A DNA stretch of 47,779 nucleotides, from assembly GCA_000245075.1 (NCBI GenBank), contig JH600062.1:33715-81493 (forward strand), read 5' to 3'. Under the pieces are notes generated by a model that was not told the origin of the DNA, searched no databases, and saw only the letters and a program-made list of their open reading frames with translations. Below are positions 8,839 to 18,275 of this stretch, piece by piece; the first letter of the stretch is position 1, and each line of letters opens with the position of its first letter. This DNA is from Acetobacteraceae bacterium AT-5844 (GTDB lineage: Bacteria; Pseudomonadota; Alphaproteobacteria; Acetobacterales; Acetobacteraceae). A program made the translations under genes and the position numbers.

Positions 8839-10704
8839 ATGCGCGACATGAATTTCGATGTGGTGGTGGTGGGCGGCGGCCACGCCGGCACCGAAGCCGC
8901 CGCCGCCGCCGCCCGCTGCGGAGCCCGGACGCTCCTGCTGACCCATAAGCTGGAAACGCTGGGGGAAATGTCCTGCAACCCGGCCATTGGCGGCGTGGGC
9001 AAGGGGCATCTGGTCCGCGAGATCGATGCGCTGGACGGCATCATGGGCCGGGCAGCGGATGCAGCCGGCATTCACTTCAAGCTGCTCAACCGCAGCAAGG
9101 GCCCCGCCGTGCGCGGCCCCCGCGCTCAGGCCGACCGCAAGCTCTACCGCAAGGCGGTGCAGGCGCTGCTGGCCGCACAGGCGAATCTGACCATTCTGCC
9201 TGTGGCGGCGGAGGGTATCGAGCGCGATGCCTCAGGCCGCATCTATGCCGTGCTGACGGCGGATGGCGCCCGCATTGCCTGCGGCGCGCTGGTCATCACC
9301 ACCGGCACCTTCCTGCGGGGTGAGATCCATATTGGCGAGACGCGCATCCCCGCCGGCCGCGTGGGCGACGCGCCCTCCATCGGGCTGGCGCAAGCTATAG
9401 AGGCGCTGGGCCTGCCCATGCGGCGGCTGAAGACAGGCACGCCGCCAAGGCTCGATGGCCGCACCATCGACTGGGCCGGGCTGGAGATGCAGCCAGGCGA
9501 TGCGGAGCCGGAGCCCCTCTCCTGGCTGACGGAGCGCATTACCAACCCCCAGGTGGAATGCGGCATCACCGCCACCACGCCGGAGGGACATGCGCTGATC
9601 CGTGCCAACCTGCACCGCGCGCCCATCCATTCGGGCCAGATCCAGGGCGTGGGGCCGCGCTATTGCCCCTCCATCGAGGACAAGATCGTGCGCTTCGCCG
9701 AGCGGGAGCGGCATCAGATCTTCCTGGAGCCGGAGGGGCTGGATGATCACACCATCTATCCCAACGGCATTTCGACCAGCCTGCCGGAGGATGTGCAGCG
9801 CGGCTTCATCGCCTCCATCCCAGGGCTGGAAAAGGCGGAGATCCTCCGGCCGGGCTACGCCATCGAGTACGATCATGTAGATCCCCGCGCGCTGAAGGCC
9901 TCTCTGGAGGTCAGGGATGTGCCGGGGCTGTTCCTGGCGGGGCAGATCAACGGCACCACCGGCTATGAGGAGGCGGGCGCACAGGGGCTTCTCGCGGGCC
10001 TGAACGCTGCCGCTCAGGCAGGCGGCGGGGAGGCCCGCACCCTGCCCCGCACGGCCGCCTATCTGGGCGTGATGGTGGATGACCTGACCCTTCAGGGTGT
10101 GAGCGAACCCTACCGCATGCTGACGGCGCGCGCCGAGCACCGGCTGGCGCTCCGGGCCGACAATGCCGGCATGCGGTTGACGGAGCTCGGCATCAGCTGG
10201 GGCTGCGTGGGCGCCGAGCGTGCCGCGAAGCACCGGGCCTTCGCGACGCAGGTGGCGGGGGCATTGGAGCGCGCCCGTGCGGAAGGCGGCACCCCCGCGG
10301 CGCTGAACAGTGCGGGCATTCCCATCAATCAGGATGGCCGCTGGCGGAATGTGCTGGAAGTACTGGCGCTGCCGGACATCGCTTCCGACGCACTGGAGCG
10401 CGCCTTCCCGTGGCTGGCCGAACTGCCGGTGGGCGTGCGGACCCAGTTGGAGGCGGAGGCTCTTTATGCGCCTTACCTCAACCGGCAGGCCGCCGAACTT
10501 CGGCTGATCGAGAAGGAGGAGCGCACGCCGATTCCGGCGGGGCTGGATTTCTCCACCATTTCAGGCCTTTCTAACGAGATGCGTCAGCGCCTTTCCGCCG
10601 CGCGCCCTGCCACGCTCGGCAGCGCCGGCCGCATCGCCGGCATCACCCCCGCCGCTCTCGCGGCCCTGGCGGTGCATCTCCGCAAGACTGAGCGTTTCAC
10701 GTGA
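8839..10704 (+). CDS. mnmG: tRNA uridine-5-carboxymethylaminomethyl(34) synthesis enzyme MnmG
   Basis: A 621-residue flavoprotein. The FAD-binding motif GGGHAG is at residues 12-17, followed by the family stretch [21 protein letters not shown] and [16 protein letters not shown], and later [20 protein letters not shown]. It partners MnmE in wobble-uridine modification. The ATG at 8839 is taken as start; an ATG at 8848 is also possible. The stop codon TGA (10702-10704) overlaps the GTG start of rsmG and lies inside a parS palindrome, so three functions share the same bases. Confidence 0.97.
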   Translation: MRDMNFDVVVVGGGHAGTEAAAAAARCGARTLLLTHKLETLGEMSCNPAIGGVGKGHLVREIDALDGIMGRAADAAGIHFKLLNRSKGPAVRGPRAQADRKLYRKAVQALLAAQANLTILPVAAEGIERDASGRIYAVLTADGARIACGALVITTGTFLRGEIHIGETRIPAGRVGDAPSIGLAQAIEALGLPMRRLKTGTPPRLDGRTIDWAGLEMQPGDAEPEPLSWLTERITNPQVECGITATTPEGHALIRANLHRAPIHSGQIQGVGPRYCPSIEDKIVRFAERERHQIFLEPEGLDDHTIYPNGISTSLPEDVQRGFIASIPGLEKAEILRPGYAIEYDHVDPRALKASLEVRDVPGLFLAGQINGTTGYEEAGAQGLLAGLNAAAQAGGGEARTLPRTAAYLGVMVDDLTLQGVSEPYRMLTARAEHRLALRADNAGMRLTELGISWGCVGAERAAKHRAFATQVAGALERARAEGGTPAALNSAGIPINQDGRWRNVLEVLALPDIASDALERAFPWLAELPVGVRTQLEAEALYAPYLNRQAAELRLIEKEERTPIPAGLDFSTISGLSNEMRQRLSAARPATLGSAGRIAGITPAALAALAVHLRKTERFT

Positions 10705-10708
10705 AACA
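10693..10708. promoter_or_regulatory. parS site 1 (ParB-binding palindrome)
   Basis: The sequence CGTTTCACGTGAAACA matches the conserved chromosomal parS consensus TGTTTCACGTGAAACA at 15 of 16 positions, with an unbroken 14-bp palindrome (10694-10707). It spans the mnmG stop and the rsmG GTG start. ParB would nucleate here as a CTP-dependent clamp, and ParA would move the complex. parA and parB follow within 1.5 kb. Confidence 0.95.
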
Positions 10709-11321
10709 GCCACCAATGCTCGACCTCCCCACCCCTGCTGTTTCACGTGAAACGACAGAGCGTATTGACGCCTTCGTTCCCCTGCTCCTGCGCTGGAATG
10801 CCCGCATCAACCTGATCGCGCCCACAACGGAGCAGGTGGTGCGGCAGCGCCACATTGCCGACTCCCTGCAATTGCTGCCGCTCATCCCACCGGGGGATAC
10901 GCCTCTGGGCGATATCGGCACCGGCGGCGGCTTTCCAGGGCTGGTGCTGGCCATGGCGGTAACGCGCCCCGTGCATCTGGTGGAATCCGACCGCCGCAAG
11001 GCAGCCTTCCTCCAGACGGCGGCCGGGGAACTGGGACTCGCGCATGTCCATGTCCATGCGGAGAGGATCGAATCTGTCAGCCTCCCTCCCCTCGGCGTGC
11101 TGACAGCGCGTGCGCTCGCACCTCTCGTAAAAATGCTACCCTGGGCAGAACGCCTGCTGGCGCCTGACGGAATTGCGATTTTCCCCAAGGGTCGCACAGC
11201 CATGGAAGAGCTGGAAGCTACCGCCCCAGACTGGACATTGTCCGCCGAGCGGTTCAAGAGCAGCACCGAACCCGACGCTTCCATCTTCCGCCTCTCGAGG
11301 ATTCGCCGTGCCGGGGCCTGA
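10701..11321 (+). CDS. rsmG: 16S rRNA (guanine527-N7)-methyltransferase RsmG
   Basis: A 206-residue SAM-dependent methyltransferase. [14 protein letters not shown] and the SAM motif [16 protein letters not shown] are the family signatures, followed by [13 protein letters not shown]. It methylates G527 of 16S rRNA. The start is GTG at 10701, overlapping the mnmG stop as GTGA. The N-terminal codons carry both halves of the parS region, including VSRET at residues about 14-18. The 3' end overlaps parA by 14 bases. Confidence 0.96.
   Translation: MKQPPMLDLPTPAVSRETTERIDAFVPLLLRWNARINLIAPTTEQVVRQRHIADSLQLLPLIPPGDTPLGDIGTGGGFPGLVLAMAVTRPVHLVESDRRKAAFLQTAAGELGLAHVHVHAERIESVSLPPLGVLTARALAPLVKMLPWAERLLAPDGIAIFPKGRTAMEELEATAPDWTLSAERFKSSTEPDASIFRLSRIRRAGA
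10739..10754. promoter_or_regulatory. parS site 2 (ParB-binding palindrome)
   Basis: TGTTTCACGTGAAACG matches the parS consensus at 15 of 16 positions, with the 14-bp palindrome at 10740-10753. It is inside rsmG and encodes the residues VSRET. Its centre is 46 bp from that of site 1, so the pair forms a compact loading site. Confidence 0.95.
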
Positions 11322-12129
11322 CCGCACACCACGCCGTATCGCGCTCGCCAACCAGAAGGGTGGCGTGGGCAAGACCACCACCGCCATCAACCTGGCAACC
11401 GCCCTGGCCACCAAGAAGCGCGTCCTGGTCATTGACCTCGACCCGCAGGGCAACGCCTCGACCGGCCTCGGCCTGCCCCGCGCAGACCGCGGCAAAGGCA
11501 GCTATTCCCTCCTGATCGGGGAGCGCTCTCTCGGCGAGCTGATGCAACAGACCAAGGTGCCGAACCTCTTTCTGCTGCCCGCCGATAACGACCTTGCCGG
11601 CGCGGAGATCGAGCTGGTCGGCATGGACGACCGGGAGCACCGACTGAAGCAGGCGCTGGAAGCCGGGGCTGAGGCGCTGAAGGGCTTCGACTTCATCCTG
11701 ATCGATTGCCCCCCTTCCCTCGGCCTGCTGACGCTGAACGCGCTCGTGGCGGTGGAGTCCGTGATGATCCCGCTGCAGACAGAGTTCTTCGCGTTGGAAG
11801 GTGTCTCTCAGATCACCCGCACGATCGACCGGGTGAAGCGCGCCCTGAACCCGCGCCTGCAACTGGACGGTATCGTGCTGACCATGTTCGACCGCCGCAA
11901 CAACCTCTCGGAACTGGTGGCGGCCGATGTGCGTGCCTTCTTCCGGGACAAGGTGTTCGAGACCGTCATCCCCCGCAATATCCGCGTCAGCGAGGCGCCG
12001 TCCCACGGTCTGCCGGTGCTGCTTTACGATATGCGGTCCACCGGCGCGCAGGCTTATATCAAGCTTGCCGCTGAACTGCTGCGGCGCGAGCGCGCGGCCG
12101 CCAAACTCGCCGGAGCGCAAGCCGTATGA
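11308..12129 (+). CDS. parA: Chromosome-partitioning ATPase ParA (Soj-type)
   Basis: A 273-residue protein with the deviant Walker A KGGVGKTT at residues 17-24, the A' motif VLVIDLDPQGNAST and the Walker B-like FILIDCPPSLGLLTLNAL. It binds DNA nonspecifically as an ATP dimer and moves ParB-parS complexes. GTG at 11308 is preferred: it lies just before the conserved RRIALANQKGG, with CGAGGA upstream, and gives a normal length. It overlaps rsmG by 14 bases and parB by four (ATGA), suggesting coupled translation. Confidence 0.96.
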   Translation: MPGPDRTPRRIALANQKGGVGKTTTAINLATALATKKRVLVIDLDPQGNASTGLGLPRADRGKGSYSLLIGERSLGELMQQTKVPNLFLLPADNDLAGAEIELVGMDDREHRLKQALEAGAEALKGFDFILIDCPPSLGLLTLNALVAVESVMIPLQTEFFALEGVSQITRTIDRVKRALNPRLQLDGIVLTMFDRRNNLSELVAADVRAFFRDKVFETVIPRNIRVSEAPSHGLPVLLYDMRSTGAQAYIKLAAELLRRERAAAKLAGAQAV

Positions 12130-12983
12130 GCGGACGCAAACCCAACCGTCTGGGCATGGGCCTTTCCGCCCTGCTGGGAGACCAGCCGGGCACCGCCCCA
12201 TCCACCACCGCGCCCCGCACCCTGCCCGTCGAGGCGCTGGAGCCTGGGCCGTTCCAGCCGCGTGGGCCGATTGACCAGTCGGGCCTCGCCGAACTCGCAG
12301 CCTCCATCCGAGAGCATGGCGTGCTGCAGCCCATCCTGGTCCGCCCGAAGCCCGGCCATGCGGGCATTTACGAGATTATCGGCGGTGAGCGCCGCTGGCG
12401 TGCTTCCCAGCTGGCGCAGCGGCATGAAGTTCCGGTCGTGATCCACGACCTGGACGACCGCGCCGCCATGGCCGCCTCTCTGGTGGAGAACCTGCAGCGT
12501 GAGGATCTGAACGCGCTGGAAGAAGCCCAGGGCTATCGCCGCCTGACGGATGAGTTTGGTCTGACGCAGGACCATCTGGGCCGCGCCGTGGGCAAGAGCC
12601 GCAGCCATGTGGCCAATACGCTGCGCCTGCTGGGCCTGCCGCCCAAGGTGCGGGACATGCTGGGCCGCGGCAGCCTTTCCGCCGGCCACGCCCGCGCATT
12701 GCTGACGGCGCCGGACCCGGTGAAGCTGGCAGAACTGGTGGTCACGCGCGGGCTGAATGTCCGCCAGACCGAAGCCCTGGCCGCCTCCGCCGACAAGCCT
12801 CGCGCAGGCCGGGAAAAGGATGACGCCGAAACCCGGGCGCTGGAACGGGACCTGACCGAGAAGCTGGGGCTGAAGGTTGCCATTCGTCATGGCGGGCGCG
12901 GCGGGCAGGTGACCATCAGCTACAAGGATCTGGATCAGCTGGATGGCCTGATCCGCCTGCTGACGCCGGGCTCTTCATCCTGA
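12126..12983 (+). CDS. parB: Chromosome-partitioning CTPase ParB (Spo0J-type)
   Basis: A 285-residue protein. The N-terminal CTP-binding domain has EHGVLQPILVRP, GERRWRA and VENLQREDLNALEEAQGY; the central helix-turn-helix includes GKSRSHVANTLRLLGLP, which reads parS; the C-terminal part ends in a dimerisation region (LDGLIRLL). It should bind the two parS sites 1.4 kb upstream. It starts at the ATGA overlap with parA. Repeat copy 2 follows its stop within eight bases and probably acts as the operon's terminator. Confidence 0.97.
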   Translation: MSGRKPNRLGMGLSALLGDQPGTAPSTTAPRTLPVEALEPGPFQPRGPIDQSGLAELAASIREHGVLQPILVRPKPGHAGIYEIIGGERRWRASQLAQRHEVPVVIHDLDDRAAMAASLVENLQREDLNALEEAQGYRRLTDEFGLTQDHLGRAVGKSRSHVANTLRLLGLPPKVRDMLGRGSLSAGHARALLTAPDPVKLAELVVTRGLNVRQTEALAASADKPRAGREKDDAETRALERDLTEKLGLKVAIRHGGRGGQVTISYKDLDQLDGLIRLLTPGSSS

Positions 12984-12990
12984 AGAAAGG

Positions 12991-13240
12991 CTGGAGGGAG
13001 AAAGAATTCTCCCTCCAGGCCACCCTCATCTTTTTCTTCGAATTTGGGTCCAGGGCTTCCGGGCAGAACGGCAAGGCTCTCGGCGAAGCCAACAAGTCTA
13101 ACAAGCCACGGGCCGGTGCTTCAGTCGCCAAGATCCGACGCGTTCCCCGCAGCTCCGTGTCGGATCAACCCGCCCACCAAGCGCACCCTACAACTCGAAA
13201 AAGAAAAAGATGGGGGCTCGGGGGGAATTCATTCCCCCGC
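12991..13240 (+). repeat. Intergenic repeat copy 2 (type A ends, altered core)
   Basis: Lies between the converging parB and holA genes and fills the gap. The left hairpin is CTGGAGGGAGAA (12991-13002), loop AGAA, with a perfect partner to 13018, then a T-rich tract. The right end has CTCGAAAAAGAAAAAGATGGGGG and a hairpin GGGGGAA/TTCCCCC (13221-13238). The core keeps TCAGTCGCC (13121-13129), but the usual stem is replaced by GATCCGAC (13132-13139) pairing with GTCGGATC (13159-13166) across a 19-base loop. Each end can act as a terminator for transcription entering from its side. Confidence 0.85.
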
Positions 13241-13243
13241 TCT

Positions 13244-14281
13244 TCAGCCCCGCCGGCGCGCAGCGAAGGCCTGCCGGGCCAGGGTGAGGATTGCCGCACG
13301 GGCAATGGCCTGGTCCGGCACCGGCCGGGCGGCCGAGCTGGATTTGGTGCGCTTTTCAGCCTCCAGCAACGCGTCTCCGGCAGCCGCCAGAGAAGAGGGA
13401 GACCAGCAGCGCAGGGCACGCTCGAAGCCCGGCTTATGGCGGAAGAAAACGGGCGGGCGCAGCCCATCCAGCGCCGCGCCGGCAGGCGCCCCTTCCGCCA
13501 TGGCAAGGGATGCGAGATGCAGCCGCTGGACATGTCGCAAGGCCGCCCGCACCACCATCACCGGATGCGCGCCCTCGCTGAGCGCCACGTCCAGGGCGCG
13601 ATCCGCCACGGCGATCTCCCCGGCCGTGGCGGCAATCAAAGCCTCGTCCAGGTCCAGGGTAGAGCCATCGCCGACGCAGGCTAGGACGTCATCCTCCCCC
13701 AGATGCCCGCCTTCCCCGGCATAGAGGGCCAGCTTCTCGATCTCCCGGCGCAGCAGCATCCGATCCTCACCCAGCCGGCCAGCAAGCCATTCCAGGGCTG
13801 AGGGGTCGGCCTGCACACCCTGCTCCCGCAGCAGCGTGGCAATGGTGTTGGCGAGATCCGCCCCCCGTTCCCGGTAGCAGGCGATAACGGCCGCCTGGGG
13901 GTGGGGTTCCAGCAAGCTGCGCAGTTTGGCGCGGGCCGGCAACTCCCCGGCTTCCAACACCAGCAGCGTGTCGCCGGGCGTGGACAGGGCGTCTTTCACA
14001 CCGGTCGCCAAGGTGTCGGTGGCATCGCGCACACGGACCAGCCGGCGTCCGCCGGTCAACGCCAGGGCAGACATCTCCGCAGCCAGTGCGCCAGGCTTGG
14101 AGGCTGCATCACGCGGGAGGTCGGCGTAGCGGAAGGGATCATCACCGCCCAGCACGGCCTGTTGCAGGCCGTCTGCGCGCTCGCGAATCAGCCCCGCATC
14201 CTCGCCGTGCAGCAGCACGGCGCGCACAGGCCCCGGGTCCTTCAGGAAAGCAGCGACGCGGCGGGCATCCAGCTTGGCCAC
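13244..14281 (-). CDS. holA: DNA polymerase III subunit delta
   Basis: A 345-residue protein with the HolA layout: an N-terminal AAA+-like domain beginning with KLDARRVAAFLKDPG and VRAVLLHGEDAGLIRERAD, a middle lid, and a C-terminal helical collar domain with HPVMVVRAALRHVQRLHL. It opens the sliding clamp within the clamp loader. The start GTG at 14281 is four bases after the lptE stop and begins at the conserved AKLDARR; no strong ribosome site is visible, so translation may be coupled to lptE. Its stop lies three bases beyond repeat copy 2. Confidence 0.92.
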   Translation of the reverse strand: MAKLDARRVAAFLKDPGPVRAVLLHGEDAGLIRERADGLQQAVLGGDDPFRYADLPRDAASKPGALAAEMSALALTGGRRLVRVRDATDTLATGVKDALSTPGDTLLVLEAGELPARAKLRSLLEPHPQAAVIACYRERGADLANTIATLLREQGVQADPSALEWLAGRLGEDRMLLRREIEKLALYAGEGGHLGEDDVLACVGDGSTLDLDEALIAATAGEIAVADRALDVALSEGAHPVMVVRAALRHVQRLHLASLAMAEGAPAGAALDGLRPPVFFRHKPGFERALRCWSPSSLAAAGDALLEAEKRTKSSSAARPVPDQAIARAAILTLARQAFAARRRG

Positions 14282-14285
14282 TGGC

Positions 14286-14864
14286 TCAGACTGCGCTCCG
14301 CTCCTGCAACTCCACCGCCAGCCGCGTGACGATGTCATCCGCCAGCCGTTCCATCAGCCGCGCCATCATCGCCTCGCTGGAGGCATCGCCGGCGAAGAAC
14401 TGGTTATCGGGAATGTTGAAGGCATCCACGGCGCGCTCGGTACCGTTGAGCACGATCTGGGGCTGGGCGTCGCGTGTTACCAGCCACCAGCTTGCATTCA
14501 CTGTGTAGCGCACGCGGGTGGGCAGGCCATCGGTGCGATAGCCCTCGGGCTCCGTGCCGATCTGCAGGCTGGTGGTGAGGGTGTAGCGCGGCGAGGCCTG
14601 CCCCCCGGCCCATAGCCGTTCCCGCAAGGCGCGCCGAAGCAACTGGCCGCGGCGCTCCGGGACATTGGCCACCTCGACAGCCGCCAGCTCGGCCGAGACC
14701 GGGCTGTTGCTGTTGAGGCTGCCCTGCTCCCCATAGAGCGGGCGGAAGCCGCAGCCGGTGAGCCCGAGCAGCCCTGCCGCGCCAAGGCCCAGCAGGCCCC
14801 GGCGCGTCGCCCCCTGGCGCTTCAGGCGGTCAGACAACGAAGTTGACGATGCGTCCCGGGACAT
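14286..14864 (-). CDS. lptE: LPS-assembly lipoprotein LptE
   Basis: About 192 residues. A signal with [15 protein letters not shown] precedes the lipobox LTGC and the family start CGFRPLYG. The rest is a small alpha/beta domain with [26 protein letters not shown] and a closing [21 protein letters not shown]. LptE plugs the LptD channel that places lipopolysaccharide in the outer membrane. The ATG at 14864 overlaps leuS by 35 bases; a TTG at 14837 overlapping the leuS stop is an alternative that would shorten the pre-signal tail. The order leuS-lptE-holA is the usual proteobacterial one. Confidence 0.88.
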   Translation of the reverse strand: MSRDASSTSLSDRLKRQGATRRGLLGLGAAGLLGLTGCGFRPLYGEQGSLNSNSPVSAELAAVEVANVPERRGQLLRRALRERLWAGGQASPRYTLTTSLQIGTEPEGYRTDGLPTRVRYTVNASWWLVTRDAQPQIVLNGTERAVDAFNIPDNQFFAGDASSEAMMARLMERLADDIVTRLAVELQERSAV

Positions 14865-17427
14865 GGATGCGCTTCCTGATCGGGCGCCCGGCGATGGCGC
14901 GCTGCACGTTCTCATCCGCCTCCGCCGTGGCGAAGACAGTAGCTTCGTCGGTACCGACGGGCACGGCAATGGTCGCCCGCAGCTTGCCCAGCACCTGTAC
15001 CGCCAGCGTCACGCTGTCGGCCGCGGCGAGGGAGGCGTCGGATTCCAGCCAGGCCAGCTGCGCCACCAGCGTCTTTTCATCCGGCCGCAGCAGCGACCAG
15101 AGCTCCTCAGCCAGATGCGGCATCATGGGCGCCACCATACGCGCCATGGCCTCCAGCGCTTCACGCCGCGCCGCGCCATCCTCGGCGGAAGCCGCTTCGA
15201 TGGCATTGGCGAATTCATGAATGCGCGCAACCGCCACGTTGAAGGCGAAGGTCTCCAGCGCTTCCGTCACGGCCGCGATGGTGCGGTGGGTGGCGCGGCG
15301 CAGGTCACGCCCCGCCCCTTCCGCCGGCACGGTGCCCGGCACGGGCAGGCTGCCCACGGCGCCCGCCACCAGCCGGTACAGGCGCTGAGTGAAGCGCGCG
15401 GCGCCGGAGACGCCGGCCTCCGTCCACTCCATGTCCCGGTCCGGCGGGTTGTCGGAGAGAATGAACCAACGCGCCGTATCCGCGCCGTAGCGGTCGATGA
15501 TCGCGCCAGGGTCGATGGTGTTGCGCTTCGACTTGGACATCTTGTCGTTGCGCGAAATCGTCACGGCGAGGCCTGTGGCCTTCTCCACGGCGCCGCCATC
15601 AGCGGTCGGCTCCACCTCATCCGGTGCCAGCCAACGGCCGTCCTGGGACTTGTAGGAGGCGTGCTGGACCATGCCCTGGGTGAACAGCCCGGCGAAGGGC
15701 TCCGGGGTCTTCAGGTGGCCCATGCTCGCCAGGCCGCGGGTGAAGAAGCGGGAGTAGAGCAGATGCAGGATCGCGTGCTCGATGCCACCGATATACTGGT
15801 CCACCGGCAACCAGCCATTCGCCGCGTCCGCCACCAGCGGGGTTTCGGACTTCGGCGCGGTGAATCTCGCAAAATACCAGGAGCTGTCGACGAAGGTGTC
15901 GAAGGTGTCGGTCTCCCGCCGCGCCGGCTTGGCGCAGTTCGGGCAGGAGACATGCTTCCAGGTCGGGTGGTTATCCAGCGGATTGCCGGAAATGGAGAAG
16001 TCCACATCCTCCGGCAGCACCACCGGCAGCTGGTCCTGCGGCACGGGCACCACGCCGCAGTCATCGCAATGGATGACCGGGATGGGGCAGCCCCAGTAAC
16101 GCTGGCGGGAGACGCCCCAGTCGCGCAGGCGCCAGTTCACCACGCCATTGCCGGTGCCCTTGGCCTCCAGCGCGTCGATAATGGCGCGCTTGCCCTCGGC
16201 GCTGTTCTTGCCGTCCAGGAAGTCCGAATTGAACAGCGTGCCATCGTCGGTATAGGCGGTGTTGCCAATGGTGAAGGTGGCGGGATCCTCGCCCGGCGGC
16301 AGCACCACGGGCAGCACAGGCAGGTCGTACTTCCGTGCGAAATCCAGGTCGCGCTGGTCACCGCTGGGGCAGCCGAAGATGGCGCCGGTGCCGTATTCCA
16401 TCAGCACGAAATTGGCGATCCAGACCGGGTAGGTCTTGCCGTTGAACGGGTGCTTCACGCGGAAGCCCGTGTCGATGCCGCGCTTCTCGGCCTGCTCGAT
16501 GGCGGCCTCGGACGTGCCGAGGCTGCGGACTTCGGCAATGAACTCGGCGATCTTCGGATTCTGCGCGGCGGCGGCGGCAGCCAGCGGATGCTCAGCGGCG
16601 ACGGCCAGGAAGGACATGCCGAACAGCGTGTCCGGGCGGGTGGTGAAAACTTCCACCTCCGTCTGCCCGTCCACCGGCGCCTCCAGCTCGAAGCGCAGGC
16701 GCGCACCTTCGCTGCGGCCGATCCAGTTGGCCTGCATGAGGCGCACGCGTTCCGGCCAGCGGTCCAGCCCGTCCAACGCCTCCAGCAGCTCCGGCGCGAA
16801 TTTGGTGATGCTCAGGAACCACTGGGAGAGCTTCTTCTTCTCCACCAGCGCGCCGGAGCGCCAGCCGCGCCCATCGATCACCTGCTCATTGGCCAGCACG
16901 GTGTGGTCCACCGGGTCCCAGTTGACCCAGCTTTCCTTACGCTCGGCCAGGCCCGCCTTCAGGAATTCAAGAAATAGCTTCTGCTGCTGGCCGTAATAGG
17001 AGGGGTCGCAGGTGGCGAATTCACGCTCCCATTCCAGGGAGAGGCCCATGCGCTGCAACTCGGCGCGCATATTGGCGATGTTCTGGTAGGTCCATTTGGC
17101 CGGGTGCACGCCACGCTCCCGCGCCGCGTTCTCGGCAGGCAGGCCGAAAGCATCCCACCCCATCGGGTGCATGACCTGATGGCCGCGTGCCCGCTTGTAG
17201 CGCGCCACCACATCGCCCAGCGTGTAGTTCCGCACATGCCCCATATGGATCTTGCCCGAGGGGTACGGGAACATTTCAAGAACATAATACTTCGGCTTGC
17301 TGCCGTCCGGCACGTCAGGCGCCTTGAAGCAGCCCTGCGCGTTCCAGGCCGACTGCCAGCGCGGCTCGGCCTGGGCGAAATCATAGCGGGTGTTCTCGGG
17401 GCGAGAGGCGGTGACGACGTCGTTCAT
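14830..17427 (-). CDS. leuS: Leucine--tRNA ligase
   Basis: A class I aminoacyl-tRNA synthetase of 865 residues, the usual bacterial length. [12 protein letters not shown] carries the HIGH-type signature (residues 61-64), an editing (CP1) domain fills the middle, KMSKSKRN is near residue 628, and the end has the anticodon-binding and C-terminal domains. It charges tRNA-Leu. First gene of leuS-lptE-holA. No T-box or leader is recognisable in the 222 bp upstream, which otherwise hold nothing I can identify. Confidence 0.98.
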   Translation of the reverse strand: MNDVVTASRPENTRYDFAQAEPRWQSAWNAQGCFKAPDVPDGSKPKYYVLEMFPYPSGKIHMGHVRNYTLGDVVARYKRARGHQVMHPMGWDAFGLPAENAARERGVHPAKWTYQNIANMRAELQRMGLSLEWEREFATCDPSYYGQQQKLFLEFLKAGLAERKESWVNWDPVDHTVLANEQVIDGRGWRSGALVEKKKLSQWFLSITKFAPELLEALDGLDRWPERVRLMQANWIGRSEGARLRFELEAPVDGQTEVEVFTTRPDTLFGMSFLAVAAEHPLAAAAAAQNPKIAEFIAEVRSLGTSEAAIEQAEKRGIDTGFRVKHPFNGKTYPVWIANFVLMEYGTGAIFGCPSGDQRDLDFARKYDLPVLPVVLPPGEDPATFTIGNTAYTDDGTLFNSDFLDGKNSAEGKRAIIDALEAKGTGNGVVNWRLRDWGVSRQRYWGCPIPVIHCDDCGVVPVPQDQLPVVLPEDVDFSISGNPLDNHPTWKHVSCPNCAKPARRETDTFDTFVDSSWYFARFTAPKSETPLVADAANGWLPVDQYIGGIEHAILHLLYSRFFTRGLASMGHLKTPEPFAGLFTQGMVQHASYKSQDGRWLAPDEVEPTADGGAVEKATGLAVTISRNDKMSKSKRNTIDPGAIIDRYGADTARWFILSDNPPDRDMEWTEAGVSGAARFTQRLYRLVAGAVGSLPVPGTVPAEGAGRDLRRATHRTIAAVTEALETFAFNVAVARIHEFANAIEAASAEDGAARREALEAMARMVAPMMPHLAEELWSLLRPDEKTLVAQLAWLESDASLAAADSVTLAVQVLGKLRATIAVPVGTDEATVFATAEADENVQRAIAGRPIRKRIHVPGRIVNFVV

Positions 17428-17649
17428 GAAACGGGGCGATCAATCTGTTCGGGGCGGCAGGGCGAGCGTGCGCTCTCGGCGAATGCAAGGGAAGGCATAG
17501 GATTTCGGCGCGCCGAAGGGAAGGGCCCCGCTCGCGGCCCTGACCCGCTTCCAGCCTGGCGGGCGCGCGCGCCAAGCGGCGAAGCCAGGCCGGCGGACCG
17601 TTTCGTCCGCCGGAGCCGGGCTGCCGGAGCCGTGGCCCCGGCGTGCTTG

Positions 17650-18174
17650 TCAGAGGCCGGCGGACTGGGTGCGGAGTTCCCGTGCCCGGGAGAGGACCTG
17701 GTTCTCCAGTTCCGTCGCCGTGCCCGGCGCGGCGGCGGCATCCACCCAGGCGCCACCCTGGCGAACCTGGCGGAACACCGTGACGCGCACGCCATCGGAG
17801 CGCAGCTGGCGGCCCAGGATGTAGGCCGTGGCACGGAAGCGCTCATCCGGCGCGGAGGGTGGGGAATACCAGTCGGTGATGATGACACCGCCGAACGGAT
17901 CGGCAGAGGTGAGCGGCAGGAAGGACAGGGTGTCCAGCGTGGCACGCCATAGATAGGCGTTCACGCCCAGCCCGCCTTCCTGACTGGCACCGCCACCACC
18001 CTGCTGAGAGGAGCGGTCGGTCCCGAAGATCAGGATGCCGTCACTGTTGCCGAGGCGGCCCGTCACACGGGAGCGGCGGCTGTCGTCGGCATATTCATCA
18101 TTGCCGACCGGGCGACCTTGTCCGCAGGCGGCCAGCAGAGGGAGGAGAAGCCCGAAGGCGAAAATTTTGCGCAT
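17650..18174 (-). CDS. DUF3576 family lipoprotein
   Basis: A 174-residue protein. MRKIFAFGLLLPLLAACGQG is a lipoprotein signal with lipobox LAAC. The mature part has GVNAYLWRATLDTLSFLPLTSADPFGGVIITDWY, the recognisable core of the alphaproteobacterial DUF3576 family, and ends with FRATAYILGRQLRSDGVRVTVFRQ. The function is unknown; a cell-envelope location is inferred. It lies before leuS on the same strand, as is common in alphaproteobacteria. A glycine/glutamine-rich stretch (SSQQGGGGASQEGG) separates signal and domain. Confidence 0.85.
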   Translation of the reverse strand: MRKIFAFGLLLPLLAACGQGRPVGNDEYADDSRRSRVTGRLGNSDGILIFGTDRSSQQGGGGASQEGGLGVNAYLWRATLDTLSFLPLTSADPFGGVIITDWYSPPSAPDERFRATAYILGRQLRSDGVRVTVFRQVRQGGAWVDAAAAPGTATELENQVLSRARELRTQSAGL

Positions 18175-18213
18175 GGCGGGCGCACGATAGGCGGGCCGCC
18201 GAGGCAATCAAGC

Positions 18214-18251
18214 CGAAAAAGCAAAGGGCGGCAGGTTACCCTGCCGCCCTT
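18214..18251 (-). terminator. Rho-independent terminator of the porin gene
   Basis: A perfect 12-bp stem: AAGGGCGGCAGG at 18224-18235 pairs with 18240-18251 across a 4-base loop. Read on the minus strand it is followed by GCTTTTTCGG. It lies 25 bases after the porin stop. Confidence 0.92.
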
Positions 18252-18275
18252 GCCGATTTCTGAACCCGAAAGGGA

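Noticed and set aside
13003-13010. Repeated GAATTC (EcoRI) sites as possible cloning or assembly artefacts
   Set aside because: They lie in the centres of the repeat hairpins in several copies and flanking genes are intact and in normal order, so they are part of the repeat.
14758-16977. 739-residue open frame opposite leuS
   Set aside because: leuS has all class I synthetase motifs across the same bases; the antisense frame has none.
17428-17649. Possible small gene or RNA between leuS and the DUF3576 gene
   Set aside because: No start with a ribosome site, no family match and no strong hairpin; nothing supportable.
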